Below are positions 1-7,958 of a stretch of DNA of 22,340 nt, piece by piece (position 1 is the first letter of the stretch; each line of letters begins with the position of its first letter). This DNA is from an uncultured Oscillospiraceae bacterium. Lineage in GTDB: Bacteria > Bacillota > Clostridia > Oscillospirales > Oscillospiraceae. The notes below the pieces were generated by a model that worked only from the letters and a program-made list of their open reading frames with translations, was not told the origin of the DNA and did not search any database. The DNA is taken from assembly GCA_934589065.1 (NCBI GenBank), contig CAKTNN010000037.1:1-22340 (forward strand), given 5' to 3'. The position numbers and the translations under genes are program-made.

Positions 1-303
1 ACGTGAAGACAACTCATCCGTCACACGCTTCGCGTGTGCCACCTTCCCTACTAGGGAAGGCAAGGCGGCTTCGCCGCACCTTGGCCTCCCTACAGGGGAG
101 CCAAAGCGAAGCGAGACTGGGGAGTCTCAGCGTGTCCAAATTACACAACGGTTTCGTTGAATGATGCGGCCTAACTTGCTATGGCTTTTCTGTTCAATCG
201 GACAGAGTTGTTTGCAGAAACGTGAAGACAACTCATCCGTCACACGCTTCGCGTGTGCCACCTTCCCTACTAGGGAAGGCAAGGCGGCTGCGCCGCGCTG
301 GTT
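1..303 (+). repeat. Clostridial-type palindromic repeat (family B), one partial and one full copy
   Basis: Bases 1-78 are the 3' part of a roughly 220-bp repeat, and about 79-303 are a full copy, so the two overlap as a tandem with a period of 219. Sub-structures include a CACACGC-ttc-GCGTGTG hairpin, a CCTTCCCTA/TAGGGAAGG near-palindrome and the conserved segment GTGTCCAAATTACACAACG. Other full copies lie near 13512-13730, 15586-15808 and 15949-16170. A degenerate piece of the short hairpin repeat in reverse (TGGTTCGCAA) follows at about 299-310. I see no credible gene before 417; open frames here are shared by every repeat copy and are not coding. Confidence 0.85.
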
Positions 304-357
304 CGCAAGGACGGCGGTGGAAATTCCACTAAGGAAAATATAATCAAATAATTGTTG

Positions 358-386
358 TTGACAATCACGTGATTGTGTGTTATAAT
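358..386 (+). promoter_or_regulatory. Sigma-A promoter of the DUF1836-hflK-hflC operon
   Basis: A perfect TTGACA (358-363) and a perfect TATAAT (381-386) are separated by exactly 17 bp. The predicted transcription start is near 393, giving a leader of about 25 nt before the GTG start at 417. A full consensus promoter would be very strong unless repressed, which fits the palindrome lying in its spacer. Confidence 0.88.
361..376. promoter_or_regulatory. Perfect 16-bp palindrome in the promoter spacer, candidate operator
   Basis: ACAATCACGTGATTGT equals its own reverse complement. It overlaps the last three bases of the -35 box and most of the spacer, where a bound dimer would block RNA polymerase. 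The first gene downstream encodes a MerR-like helix-turn-helix protein, so autoregulation is the simplest inference. Binding is not demonstrated by the sequence. Confidence 0.6.
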
Positions 387-416
387 CCAGCTATCAAAAA
401 GAAAGAGGTGGTCAAC

Positions 417-974
417 GTGCAGTGGAACCTACCCGGCACCGTACTCAGCGGCACAACGGAGCAGGCGGATAACGTCGCGGATACCTTCCGTGCGCTGTAT
501 TTAGCCGGGGATTTGCAGCTGGGCCAGGTCAGCGCCATATCCGGGCTGGAGGCCTACATGATTCAAAACTGGGTGCGCCGGGGGTATCTCTCCCCTCCCG
601 TGGGGAAAAAATACAGCTTAAATCAGCTGTGCCGGATCCTGAATATCAATCTCATGCGCTCCTGCTTTCCCCTGGAAAAAGTCTGCACCGTTCTATCTTA
701 TGTAAACGGCAAGCTGGACGATACCAGTGACGATCTGATTGAAGACAGCGCCCTGTATTTTCTCTTTGTATCCCTTGCCGCCTCGGTGCGAGATCAGAAT
801 GACGGCCTGGAAAAAGCCATTCAAACAGCCCTCCGGGATTTGCCGGAGGGAATGCCCGGCGCAAACGAACGCATTCAAAAAGTGCTCAAAACTATGCTTC
901 TGGCCTGGATCAGCGGAGAATTATCCCGCCGGGCTGAGGAATTAACCACAGAAATGGAAAGAGAGGAACCCTAA
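417..974 (+). CDS. DUF1836 family MerR-like HTH transcriptional regulator
   Basis: This 185-residue protein is a probable DNA-binding regulator. Residues about 33-80 resemble a MerR-type winged helix-turn-helix (GQVSAISGL, then QNWVRRGYLSPP, then KYSLNQL), followed by an alpha-helical C-terminal part rich in charged residues. That combination is typical of DUF1836 proteins in Firmicutes; the ligand and targets of the family are not established. The start chosen is GTG at 417, preceded by AAAGAGG at about 402-408. An in-frame ATG at 369 lies inside the promoter, upstream of the expected transcription start, and is rejected. The stop codon abuts the hflK ATG directly, so it is the first gene of an operon with hflK and hflC. 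It probably controls its own promoter through the palindrome at 361-376 (inference). Confidence 0.8.
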   Translation: MQWNLPGTVLSGTTEQADNVADTFRALYLAGDLQLGQVSAISGLEAYMIQNWVRRGYLSPPVGKKYSLNQLCRILNINLMRSCFPLEKVCTVLSYVNGKLDDTSDDLIEDSALYFLFVSLAASVRDQNDGLEKAIQTALRDLPEGMPGANERIQKVLKTMLLAWISGELSRRAEELTTEMEREEP

Positions 975-1967
975 ATGGAAGAAAACGGAACTTATCGCTG
1001 GTCCGCTCCCAAGCCCAAAAAGCAGCCGGACTTTCAGAAAATCAAACATACCGCCCTTCTAACCCTGCTCATTGCATTGGTTCTGGTGACGGTACTCACC
1101 TGCTACTATACGGTGGACGATAAGCAGCAGGCGGTGGTCACCACCTTCGGCAAGGTGACAAACATCACCGATGCCGGCGTACACCTGAAGCTTCCCTTTG
1201 GCATTCAGCAGGTGCAGAAGGTGGATGTAAACGTCTATCAGAAAATCACCCTGGGCTACAATCCCATAGGGAGCAGCTACACAGTAGACGACCGGGAAAG
1301 CGCCATGATTACCGGCGACTACAACATTGTAAACGTGGATTTCTTCGTGGAATACAAGATTTCTGACCCGGTGCAGTACCTCTACTCCTCCAACGACCCG
1401 GAAAACATCCTGCGGAATCTGGTTCAGAGCCAGGTGCGAAACGTAGTTGGCTCCTCCACCGTGGATTCCGTCCTCACCAGCGGCAAGGAGAATATCCAGA
1501 TGCAGGTGCGCAATCTGGTTACGGAGATCCTCAGCCAGTACAATATTGGCCTGTCTCTGGTGGATGTGAAAATCCAGGACGCCGAACCTCCCACGCAGGA
1601 GGTAATTGAGGCCTTCAAAAATGTGGAAACCGCCAAACAGCAGGCCGAAACCGTCATCAACGATGCCAAGGCCTATAAAAATGCCCAGCTGCCCAAGGCC
1701 CAGGCCGAAGCGGATAAGCTCATCCAGAATGCCCAATACCTAAAAGAAAAGCGCATTAACGAGGCCACCGAGCAGGTTGCCATGTTCAATGCCATGTATC
1801 AGGAATATGCCCTGAATCCTCAAGTCACCAAGACTCGGATGTACTACGAGGCCATTTCCCAGATCATGCCCAATGTCAAGCTCTATATCAATACGTCCAG
1901 TGGTAGTGATGTGCAAATGCTGCTGCCCCTGGAAGACCTGGTTTCCCAAGGAGGAAGCGTAGAATGA
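975..1967 (+). CDS. hflK: HflK-like SPFH/band 7 membrane protein
   Basis: This 330-residue protein has one N-terminal transmembrane helix (about residues 27-45), then an SPFH/band 7 domain beginning around DDKQQAVVTTFGKV. A long Ala/Gln/Glu-rich coiled coil (about residues 215-275) and a C-terminal segment with MYYEAISQIMPNVKLYI follow, as in HflK. In characterised bacteria HflK and HflC form a large membrane-anchored cage around the FtsH protease and modulate membrane-protein degradation. The gene begins immediately after the DUF1836 stop and overlaps hflC by ATGA (4 bases), so translation is probably coupled. No ftsH is visible in the window. Assignment to HflK rather than another SPFH protein rests on the paired arrangement with HflC. 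Confidence 0.9.
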   Translation: MEENGTYRWSAPKPKKQPDFQKIKHTALLTLLIALVLVTVLTCYYTVDDKQQAVVTTFGKVTNITDAGVHLKLPFGIQQVQKVDVNVYQKITLGYNPIGSSYTVDDRESAMITGDYNIVNVDFFVEYKISDPVQYLYSSNDPENILRNLVQSQVRNVVGSSTVDSVLTSGKENIQMQVRNLVTEILSQYNIGLSLVDVKIQDAEPPTQEVIEAFKNVETAKQQAETVINDAKAYKNAQLPKAQAEADKLIQNAQYLKEKRINEATEQVAMFNAMYQEYALNPQVTKTRMYYEAISQIMPNVKLYINTSSGSDVQMLLPLEDLVSQGGSVE

Positions 1968-2842
1968 AAAAAAGAACCGTTGGCCTGACTGCCCTGGCCC
2001 TTCTTGTCGTGATCGTCCTTTCCGGCAGCTTCTTCACCGTATGGGAGGATGAATATGCCTGCACCGTGCGGTTTTCCAAGATCATCTCCACCACCAACGA
2101 AGCCGGCCTGCACTTTAAGCTGCCCTTTGTAGACAGCGTCAAGTATTTCACAAAGGCCACCCAGCTGTACGACATTCCCCCTTCCGAGGTTCTGACCTCC
2201 GACAAGCAGAATATGACCGTAGACTGCTACATTCTCTGGTCCATCAATGACCCCAAGCTCTTCTATCAGCGCCTGGGAACCACCGGCAATGCCGAGCAGC
2301 GGCTGGACGCCCTGACCTACAACGAGCTAAAAACCGTTATGGGCACCCTGGCCCAGGCAGACATTGTGAATATGGAGGACGGCGCCAAGCGCAATGACAT
2401 CTATAATTCCATTGCCACAGACGTGGATTCTCTGGCCCGTGCCTACGGCATCCGGGTGGAAGATGTAAAAATCAAGCAGTTTGACCTGCCGGAATCCAAC
2501 CTGAACGCCGTATATAACCGGATGATCTCCGAACGGAACCAGATTGCGGAAAAATACACCGCCGATGGCAATTATGAAGCCTCCATTATCCGCAACGATG
2601 TGGATAAGCAGGTGAACATTCTGGTGTCCAACGCCCAGGCAGAGGCTGCCAAGCTGGAAGCCGAAGGCGAAGGCGAATATATGCGGATGCTGGCAGAGGC
2701 CTATCAGACCAAAGATCAGCAGGAGTTCTACGAATTCACCCGGGCTCTGGATGCCCTGAAGGAAAGCCTGGACGGCACGGAAAAAACCGTCATTCTGGAT
2801 AAAAACTCCAAGCTGGGACAGATTCTCATGGGAAATAACTAA
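1964..2842 (+). CDS. hflC: HflC-like SPFH/band 7 membrane protein
   Basis: This 292-residue partner of HflK has an N-terminal hydrophobic anchor (about residues 7-24), an SPFH domain starting near EDEYACTVRFSKI, and GLHFKLPFVDSVKYF, a typical HflC signature. A heptad-rich segment (NAQAEAAKLEAEGEGEYMRM) leads to the C-terminal DKNSKLGQIL. Length is close to the usual HflC size of about 290-330. The ATG overlaps the hflK stop and is preceded by AAGGAGGA, a strong ribosome site. It should assemble with HflK as the heteromeric FtsH-associated cage. The operon ends at the large inverted repeat just downstream. Confidence 0.9.
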   Translation: MKKRTVGLTALALLVVIVLSGSFFTVWEDEYACTVRFSKIISTTNEAGLHFKLPFVDSVKYFTKATQLYDIPPSEVLTSDKQNMTVDCYILWSINDPKLFYQRLGTTGNAEQRLDALTYNELKTVMGTLAQADIVNMEDGAKRNDIYNSIATDVDSLARAYGIRVEDVKIKQFDLPESNLNAVYNRMISERNQIAEKYTADGNYEASIIRNDVDKQVNILVSNAQAEAAKLEAEGEGEYMRMLAEAYQTKDQQEFYEFTRALDALKESLDGTEKTVILDKNSKLGQILMGNN

Positions 2843-2847
2843 AAATG

Positions 2848-2955
2848 CGCCCACCTTCTTTCTGAACCACATAATGCTCCCCATAGTGTAGTCTCGAATT
2901 TTTATTTTTTCGAGTGTCTACTCTATGGGGAGCATATCATTCAAGAGGGTGGGCG
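2848..2955. terminator. 108-nt nested inverted repeat between convergent genes, likely bidirectional terminator
   Basis: The outer arms CGCCCACC (2848-2855) and GGTGGGCG (2948-2955) pair perfectly. Inside, TCTT and GAA (2857-2866) pair with TTCAAGA (2940-2946). A perfect 13-bp stem follows (2874-2886 with 2923-2935), then GTAG/CTAC and CTCGAA/TTCGAG around a T-rich loop. It sits between hflC (plus) and the bile salt hydrolase (minus). On the minus strand the outer stem is followed by GCATTTTT, which suits an intrinsic terminator in that direction. The length is far beyond a normal terminator, so a degenerate small mobile element is an alternative. Confidence 0.6.
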
Positions 2956-2969
2956 TTAATATTTCCAGT

Positions 2970-3941
2970 TCATCCGTTTTGGTATCTGATCTGCTGCTGG
3001 GTAATGGGAACGTAGGCAATCAGTTTATTGTCTTCCAGGTTTTCCCGGTGCATATCTACTGCGGTGATCTGGTGATTGTCGTAGGTGGTGTAGTAGTAAA
3101 TTCCCCGGTTTAAATTGCAGCAGCAGGTATACAGGGTAATTTCATACTCCCCTTCCCCCAGCTTGCAAAGGCCGCGCTGCTGGTCAACGCTGCCCAGAAT
3201 ATGAAAAAACTGGCTGACAGAAGAAGCTTCCTCCTCCCCGGAAATGGAATGAAGTTTGGTAAAGGCCACCCGCACAAACCGGGATTGGCTGGAAAGGTCA
3301 CCGGGCAGACCGAGGCCGCCCATTCCCCGGCTGTAGACATTCAGATCCGTGCCGAAGGTATTCTCCGGAGTCTCTATGGAAAGATGCCGGTAATGATTCA
3401 GATTGAACATCTGATAAGGGAACGGCGGATTGTTGGTCATCACGCCCACGGGATTTTCGTAGATATGGAGCCCGTCTTCCATGGATTCCAGGGTAATACT
3501 GCTGTTTTTGTCGGCAATCAGCCAGTGCAGCTGGGCAAGGGGAAGCTCCGGACGGAAGGGAATGTTTACAAGATTCAGGTTTGCAAGCTTTTCCTTTGCC
3601 TCGAAAACCGTGGCACACTGACCCAAAATCCAGGGAATCAGCTCATACTGGGCAATGTTATCCTTGTGGGGATTTTCTTCAAAATATTTGGTATTGCCCA
3701 CAAAGTTCAGCCCGCATACTCCCAGACCCTTTTCATTAAAGGCCTCGTAGTAAAGGGGGTAGTCCTCCATCACACAGGCCATCCCGATCATGGCATAGTG
3801 GGTAGGGAGGTCTTCCATGCACCGGAAGCGGAAGGGATAGTTTCTCGGGGTGACGGTGATCTTGTCCCCGTAGGAGCGCTCATAGTCCAGCGTCCGCCCC
3901 ATGTAAAAATCCCCGGTTTTGTAGGTTGCAGCAGTACACAT
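2970..3941 (-). CDS. bsh: Bile salt hydrolase (choloylglycine hydrolase family, Ntn hydrolase)
   Basis: This 323-residue enzyme should hydrolyse the amide of glycine- or taurine-conjugated bile acids. It starts MCTAATY; removal of Met exposes Cys2, the N-terminal nucleophile. R16 and D19 (GRTLDYE), the NPVGVMTNNPPF segment with the oxyanion-site Asn, and YSRGMGGLGLPGDLSSQSRF with the conserved Arg are all present and follow bile salt hydrolases more closely than penicillin acylases. The start at 3941 is chosen over an in-frame ATG at 3962: only 3941 places Cys at position 2, and AGGAAAGGA, the ribosome site, lies inside the longer version. No signal peptide is visible, so it is probably cytoplasmic, as in many gut bacteria. 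It lies behind a terminator (3998-4047), suggesting its own promoter. Substrate preference cannot be read from sequence. Confidence 0.93.
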   Translation of the reverse strand: MCTAATYKTGDFYMGRTLDYERSYGDKITVTPRNYPFRFRCMEDLPTHYAMIGMACVMEDYPLYYEAFNEKGLGVCGLNFVGNTKYFEENPHKDNIAQYELIPWILGQCATVFEAKEKLANLNLVNIPFRPELPLAQLHWLIADKNSSITLESMEDGLHIYENPVGVMTNNPPFPYQMFNLNHYRHLSIETPENTFGTDLNVYSRGMGGLGLPGDLSSQSRFVRVAFTKLHSISGEEEASSVSQFFHILGSVDQQRGLCKLGEGEYEITLYTCCCNLNRGIYYYTTYDNHQITAVDMHRENLEDNKLIAYVPITQQQIRYQNG

Positions 3942-3970
3942 AGCAATGGTTCCTTTCCTCATTTTTCCTT

Positions 3971-3998
3971 AGTATACCCCGGAAAACGAAACACAAAC
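3971..3998 (-). promoter_or_regulatory. Candidate promoter of the bile salt hydrolase gene
   Basis: On the minus strand TATACT (3971-3976) is a good -10 box about 30 nt before the ATG at 3941. The -35 region (TTTCGTTTG-like) is poor. It lies between the HepT terminator and the gene, the only place an independent promoter could be. Confidence 0.4.
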
Positions 3999-4047
3999 GA
4001 AACAAAATCCGCGCGCTCACCTTTTGCAGGCCAAGCGCGCGGATTGA
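3998..4047 (-). terminator. Rho-independent terminator after hepT
   Basis: A perfect 12-bp GC-rich stem, AATCCGCGCGCT/AGCGCGCGGATT (4034-4045 with 4006-4017), begins two bases past the hepT stop and is followed on the minus strand by TTTTGTTTCG. It should end the long minus-strand transcript that carries the gyrase genes and the toxin-antitoxin pair. Confidence 0.88.
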
Positions 4048-4404
4048 TTATTGATTTTTGCAATGATTCAACTGCTCTTCGCAAAAAACAAGTAAGGATG
4101 GAATGTCTACCGTGGCAGTTTCCCAAATAATTTCTCTGCTCATGCTCCCATAGCTATGGGCTACCATATTGCGCATACCCTTCATTGGGCCCCATTGAAT
4201 TTGCCGACTGGTGGCTTTTCGATAGTCTTCCGACAGTCCTCCGCCAAGCTCCCCAATCTGGAGAATGGAAAATGCAATACTGCGTTGGTAATCCCCATCC
4301 CGGTCAAAAACCTCAAAGGAATTTCCATACCGGTCAATGGTTTTCTGTATTTCGAGACAGTAATCCCGAATTCGACTAATTCTTTGTAAATCAGGCGACA
4401 GCAT
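4048..4404 (-). CDS. hepT: HepT-like HEPN ribonuclease toxin (DUF86)
   Basis: This 118-residue all-helical HEPN protein has the diagnostic RX4HXY motif at R78-NMVA-H83-S-Y85, preceded by ILQIGELGGGLSEDY, the usual DUF86 core. In studied pairs the HEPN protein is an RNase toxin, and the partner nucleotidyltransferase neutralises it by adding AMP to the Tyr of this motif; that Tyr is present here. The ATG overlaps the end of mntA by 14 bases and has its own AAAGGTG ribosome site, so the order is antitoxin then toxin. The motif is intact, so the toxin should be active. Which RNA it cuts is unknown. Confidence 0.9.
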   Translation of the reverse strand: MLSPDLQRISRIRDYCLEIQKTIDRYGNSFEVFDRDGDYQRSIAFSILQIGELGGGLSEDYRKATSRQIQWGPMKGMRNMVAHSYGSMSREIIWETATVDIPSLLVFCEEQLNHCKNQ

Positions 4405-4717
4405 ACAATTTCACCTTTTCCTTGTCTACATTTTCCCGAAACAGCCGCTCGCTGGAAAGCAAAGCCTCTTGCTGTAGAGAAGAAACTGTAATGAGGTCGA
4501 TTTTCTTTTCCAGAGCAGCTTCCAAATCACAATAAAGTGCCCCCAAAGACAGTAAGGAATGAAGATTTGTTCCGGTGGTATCCACTAAAAGGTCAATGTC
4601 GCTTTCTTCCGTTGCCTGATTTCTTGCATAAGAACCAAAAACGTATAGAGCACGCAAGCCGTATGTTCTTGCAACAGGCTCGACCCGTTTGGCTATTTCT
4701 TCCAGCGTATATACCAT
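4391..4717 (-). CDS. mntA: MntA-like minimal nucleotidyltransferase antitoxin
   Basis: This 108-residue MNT-type nucleotidyltransferase has the hallmark GSX10DXD motif in GSYARNQATEESDIDLLVD, and the third acidic position plausibly lies in KKIDLITV. In characterised systems MntA adenylylates HepT and thereby inactivates it. The start at 4717 (MVYTLEEI) is chosen over 4747 because AAGGAAAGGAG ends about 7 bases before it. It begins only 34 bases after remB on the same strand. I see no room for a normal promoter there, so it is probably transcribed with the gyrase-rnhA-remB genes. Confidence 0.9.
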   Translation of the reverse strand: MVYTLEEIAKRVEPVARTYGLRALYVFGSYARNQATEESDIDLLVDTTGTNLHSLLSLGALYCDLEAALEKKIDLITVSSLQQEALLSSERLFRENVDKEKVKLYAVA

Positions 4718-4751
4718 AGCACTTCTCCTTTCCTTTATTTTGTCCAAAGAT

Positions 4752-4997
4752 TCATTTTCCCAGCCGCTTTTCCAGGGTGTAGGAATTAAGGGACGTCAGG
4801 TGAACCTGCGTCAGGCCGTATTCGGCGGTGAGAACAAAGGATTTTGGCAGATCGTCACAGGGAACCACCTGGCCCAGAGCTTCGGCATTCTCCAAAAATG
4901 CCCTGGTTCGCTTGGAAAAGGAGGTATTGTCCAGGTCAAAAATGCCCAGAATGCTGCTGTCCCGCACGGACATATCATTGCCAATGGATAGAAACAT
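4752..4997 (-). CDS. remB: RemB-like DUF370 protein (YaaB family)
   Basis: This 81-residue protein begins MFLSIGNDMSVRDSSILGIFDLD and contains LPKSFVLTAE and SLNSYTLEKRL. That matches the Bacillus subtilis YaaB/RemB pattern (IHLGDD...IVGIFD...PKSIVVT...SSSTLKKR). RemA/RemB-type DUF370 proteins are regulators linked to biofilm matrix genes in B. subtilis; the role here is unproven. The start at 4997 is chosen for homology and for GAAGGGG upstream, which overlaps the 3' end of rnhA. In Bacillus this gene lies between recF and gyrB. Here it has moved to the far side of gyrA and rnhA. Confidence 0.83.
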   Translation of the reverse strand: MFLSIGNDMSVRDSSILGIFDLDNTSFSKRTRAFLENAEALGQVVPCDDLPKSFVLTAEYGLTQVHLTSLNSYTLEKRLGK

Positions 4998-5002
4998 GGT
5001 GT

Positions 5003-5443
5003 TTACCCCTTCTGCTTTTGGGATTGGGCCACCGCCAATTCGTCGCACCGGTTGTTTTTGGGATTATCTGCGTGGCCCTTCACCCAGTGGTAGTGCACCT
5101 GATGCTTCTGAGTCAGGGCAAGAAGCTCTTCCCACAGATCCGGATTTAAGGCGGGCTTTTTGTCGCTTTTGATCCAGTTTTTCTTTTTCCAGCCCCAGGC
5201 CCAGCCCTTTTCCAGAGCATCGATCACATACTTGGAGTCGGAATAGAGCTCCACAATGCAGGGCTCTTTCAAAGCTTTCAGCCCCTCAATCACCGCCGTC
5301 AATTCCATTCGGTTGTTGGTGGTCATTTTTTCTCCACCGGAGAGCTCTTTTTCAATTCCGTTGAAAAAGAGAATTGCCCCCCAACCCCCGGGGCCGGGGT
5401 TGCCGGAGCAAGCCCCGTCCGTATAGAGGGTCACGGTTTTCAT
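5003..5443 (-). CDS. rnhA: Ribonuclease HI
   Basis: This 146-residue enzyme removes RNA from RNA-DNA hybrids (R-loops, primers). All five catalytic positions are visible: D9 ([17 protein letters not shown]), E47 (NNRMELTAV), D69 (YSDSKYVID), H124 ([12 protein letters not shown]) and D134 (RCDELA), nearly the E. coli numbering. Its ATG overlaps the gyrA stop as ATGA, so it is translationally coupled to gyrA. Coupling makes functional sense because gyrase activity and R-loop formation are linked, but that is inference. The RNase HI basic handle ([10 protein letters not shown]) is present. Confidence 0.96.
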   Translation of the reverse strand: MKTVTLYTDGACSGNPGPGGWGAILFFNGIEKELSGGEKMTTNNRMELTAVIEGLKALKEPCIVELYSDSKYVIDALEKGWAWGWKKKNWIKSDKKPALNPDLWEELLALTQKHQVHYHWVKGHADNPKNNRCDELAVAQSQKQKG

Positions 5444-7944
5444 TCTGCGGACTCCTGATTTTCTTCCTGTTCCACCCGTTCGATGGAGACGACCTTATTG
5501 CCTTCGTCAACCCGCATGACAATTACGCCCTGCACGTCCCGCTTGTACACATTGATGGAGGCGGCGGGAATGCGGATGATGACGCCGCCGTTTTCAATCA
5601 GCATCACATCATCATCGTCTCCCACCACCCGGCATCCGGCAATGTTGCCGGTCTTGGGGGTGATATTGTAGTTTTTCAGGCCCTTTCCGCCCCGGCTCTG
5701 GGGAATCTTCTCTCCATCGGGGCCGGTGCGCAGGTATTCCGGCAGAGCGGTGCGCTTTCCGTAGCCATTTTCCGTAACGGTGAGGAGGGTCTTCCCCTCT
5801 TCGGCCTTTTCTGCGCCCACCACGTAGTCGCCTTCATTCAGGCTGATGCCCCGAACGCCGCCGGCATCTCTGCCCATGCACCTGACATCCGTCTCATTGA
5901 AGCAGATTGCCATACCCTGGGCCGTTGCCAGAATGATGTTGTCGCTTCCGTTTGTCCGCAGGACGTTAATGAGGTGATCATCCTCGTCCAGGGTCAGCGC
6001 CCGGATACCGCCCTTCCGGTTGGTCTTCAGGGCGATAAAGGGCAGCCGCTTAACAACGCCCTTCCGGGTTGCCATCAGCAGGTATTCATCCTCGTTAAAT
6101 TCTCTGGTAACCACCATAGCGGTAACGGTCTCCCCTGCTTCCAGAGGCAGCACGTTGACAATTGCCGTTCCTCTGGCGGTCCGTCCGGCCTCGGGAATCT
6201 GGTAGCCCTTCCGGTGGTGCACCTTGCCCTGATCGGTGAAGAAGAGAATATGGTCGTGGGTAGAGGCAATATTCAGCGACTTAACATAATCCTCTTCCTT
6301 CAGATTCTGGGCATTGACGCCCCGGCCGCCCCGGCTCTGGGTGCGGTAGGTATCCACGGGCATCCGCTTGATATAGCCGTGGTTACTCAGGGTAAAGGCA
6401 CAGGTCTCCTCTTCAATCAGGTCTTCGATGTCGATTTCATCCTCGATATCCTGAATAACGGTCTTCCGCGCATCGCCAAACTTATCCCGAATGGCAATCA
6501 GCTCTTCCCGCAGCACCGCCCGCAGCTTGCTTTCGTCTGCCAAAAGCTCCTGATAATAGGCGATTTTTTCTTCCAGTTCCTTATATTCCGCTTCCAGCTT
6601 TTCCCGGTTCAGACCCTGCAGGGCAATCAGACGCATATCGCAAATTGCCTGGGCCTGCACGTCGTCCAGATTGAAGCGCTCCATCAGGTTCTGCTTTGCA
6701 TTGTCGTAAGAGGAGCGGATGATGTGAATGACCTCGTCAATATTATCCTGGGCAATCAGCAGGCCTTCCAACAGATGGGCCCGCTCCTGGGCCTTCCGCA
6801 GATCGTATTGGGTTCGGCGGGTCAGCACTTCTTCCTGATACTTGAGATATTCATCCAGGATTTGCCGCAGGGACAGGATTTTCGGCTGCTTCTGGTCATC
6901 CACCAGAGCCAGCATGATGATGGAGAAATTGGATTGCAGGGCGGTCTGCTTAAAGAGATTATTCAGAACCACCTGGGGGTTTGCATCCTTTTTCAGTTCA
7001 ATGACCATCCGCATTCCGTTCCGGTCGGTTTCGTCCCGCAGATCGGAAATGCCGTCGATGCGCTTGTCCTTGACCTGGTCGGCAATGGTTTTGATGAGCT
7101 GGCGCTTATTCACCTGATAAGGAAGCTCCGTGACAATAATCCGGGTGCGGTCCTTGCCGAACTCCTCAAATTCCGTCTTTGCCCGGACAACCACCTTGCC
7201 CCGGCCTGTGGCGTAGGCAGCCCGAATGCCGCTGCGGCCCATAATAATGCCGCCGGTAGGGAAATCAGGGCCGGTGATGCAGTCCATCAGATTTGCCAGG
7301 GTGCATTCCGGGTCATCCAGCACGCATACGCAGGCATTGATTACCTCCGTCAGGTTGTGAGGCGGGATGTTGGTTGCCATACCAACGGCAATACCGGAGG
7401 AGCCGTTTACCAGCAGGTTGGGGAACCGGCTGGGCAGCACTCTGGGCTCTTTCCGGCTTTCATCGAAGTTGGGATCCCAGTTGACGGTATCCTTATCGAT
7501 GTCCCGGAGCATCTCATTGGAAATTTTAGAAAGCCGGGCCTCGGTGTAACGGTAGGCAGCGGGGGGATCGCCATCCACGGAACCGAAGTTTCCGTGACCG
7601 TCCACCAGCAGATACCGCATGGAAAAGTCCTGGGCAAGACGCACCATGGCGTCGTATACGGATGCGTCGCCATGGGGATGGTATTTACCCAACACATCAC
7701 CTACGCAGGTTGCACTCTTTTTGAAAGGTTTATCGGAAGTCAAACCGCTTTCATACATGGTGTACAGAATGCGGCGATGGACGGGCTTCAAGCCGTCCCG
7801 CACGTCCGGCAGGGCACGGCCTACGATGACGCTCATGGCGTACTCAATGTAGGATTTTTCCATTTCCTCCACCAGGTGGGATTCGGTAATTACCTGGTCG
7901 GGAAAGGCAATGTCCTCAGGTTTGTAGCTTCTGTTATGTGCCAT
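5440..7944 (-). CDS. gyrA: DNA gyrase subunit A
   Basis: This 834-residue breakage-reunion subunit of gyrase introduces negative supercoils with GyrB. The N-terminus carries [20 protein letters not shown], the winged-helix region [12 protein letters not shown] and the catalytic Tyr133 in YRYTEARL. Two GyrA-box-like motifs are seen in the beta-pinwheel: SRGGRG near residue 535 and SRGGKG near residue 748. The quinolone-determining positions are A94 and D98 (E. coli S83 and D87), so the usual Ser/Thr is naturally Ala. A full AAGGAGGTGA ribosome site lies at 7951-7960, overlapping the gyrB stop. It is cotranscribed with gyrB upstream and rnhA downstream. Confidence 0.98.
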   Translation of the reverse strand: MAHNRSYKPEDIAFPDQVITESHLVEEMEKSYIEYAMSVIVGRALPDVRDGLKPVHRRILYTMYESGLTSDKPFKKSATCVGDVLGKYHPHGDASVYDAMVRLAQDFSMRYLLVDGHGNFGSVDGDPPAAYRYTEARLSKISNEMLRDIDKDTVNWDPNFDESRKEPRVLPSRFPNLLVNGSSGIAVGMATNIPPHNLTEVINACVCVLDDPECTLANLMDCITGPDFPTGGIIMGRSGIRAAYATGRGKVVVRAKTEFEEFGKDRTRIIVTELPYQVNKRQLIKTIADQVKDKRIDGISDLRDETDRNGMRMVIELKKDANPQVVLNNLFKQTALQSNFSIIMLALVDDQKQPKILSLRQILDEYLKYQEEVLTRRTQYDLRKAQERAHLLEGLLIAQDNIDEVIHIIRSSYDNAKQNLMERFNLDDVQAQAICDMRLIALQGLNREKLEAEYKELEEKIAYYQELLADESKLRAVLREELIAIRDKFGDARKTVIQDIEDEIDIEDLIEEETCAFTLSNHGYIKRMPVDTYRTQSRGGRGVNAQNLKEEDYVKSLNIASTHDHILFFTDQGKVHHRKGYQIPEAGRTARGTAIVNVLPLEAGETVTAMVVTREFNEDEYLLMATRKGVVKRLPFIALKTNRKGGIRALTLDEDDHLINVLRTNGSDNIILATAQGMAICFNETDVRCMGRDAGGVRGISLNEGDYVVGAEKAEEGKTLLTVTENGYGKRTALPEYLRTGPDGEKIPQSRGGKGLKNYNITPKTGNIAGCRVVGDDDDVMLIENGGVIIRIPAASINVYKRDVQGVIVMRVDEGNKVVSIERVEQEENQESAE

Positions 7945-7958
7945 TTTACGTCACCTCC

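Noticed and set aside
369..416. N-terminal extension of the DUF1836 protein from ATG 369
   Set aside because: The codon lies between the -35 and -10 boxes of the promoter and would not be transcribed; GTG 417 has a proper ribosome site.
3201..4130. 309-residue open frame on the plus strand
   Set aside because: It is antisense to the bile salt hydrolase and runs through the hepT terminator.
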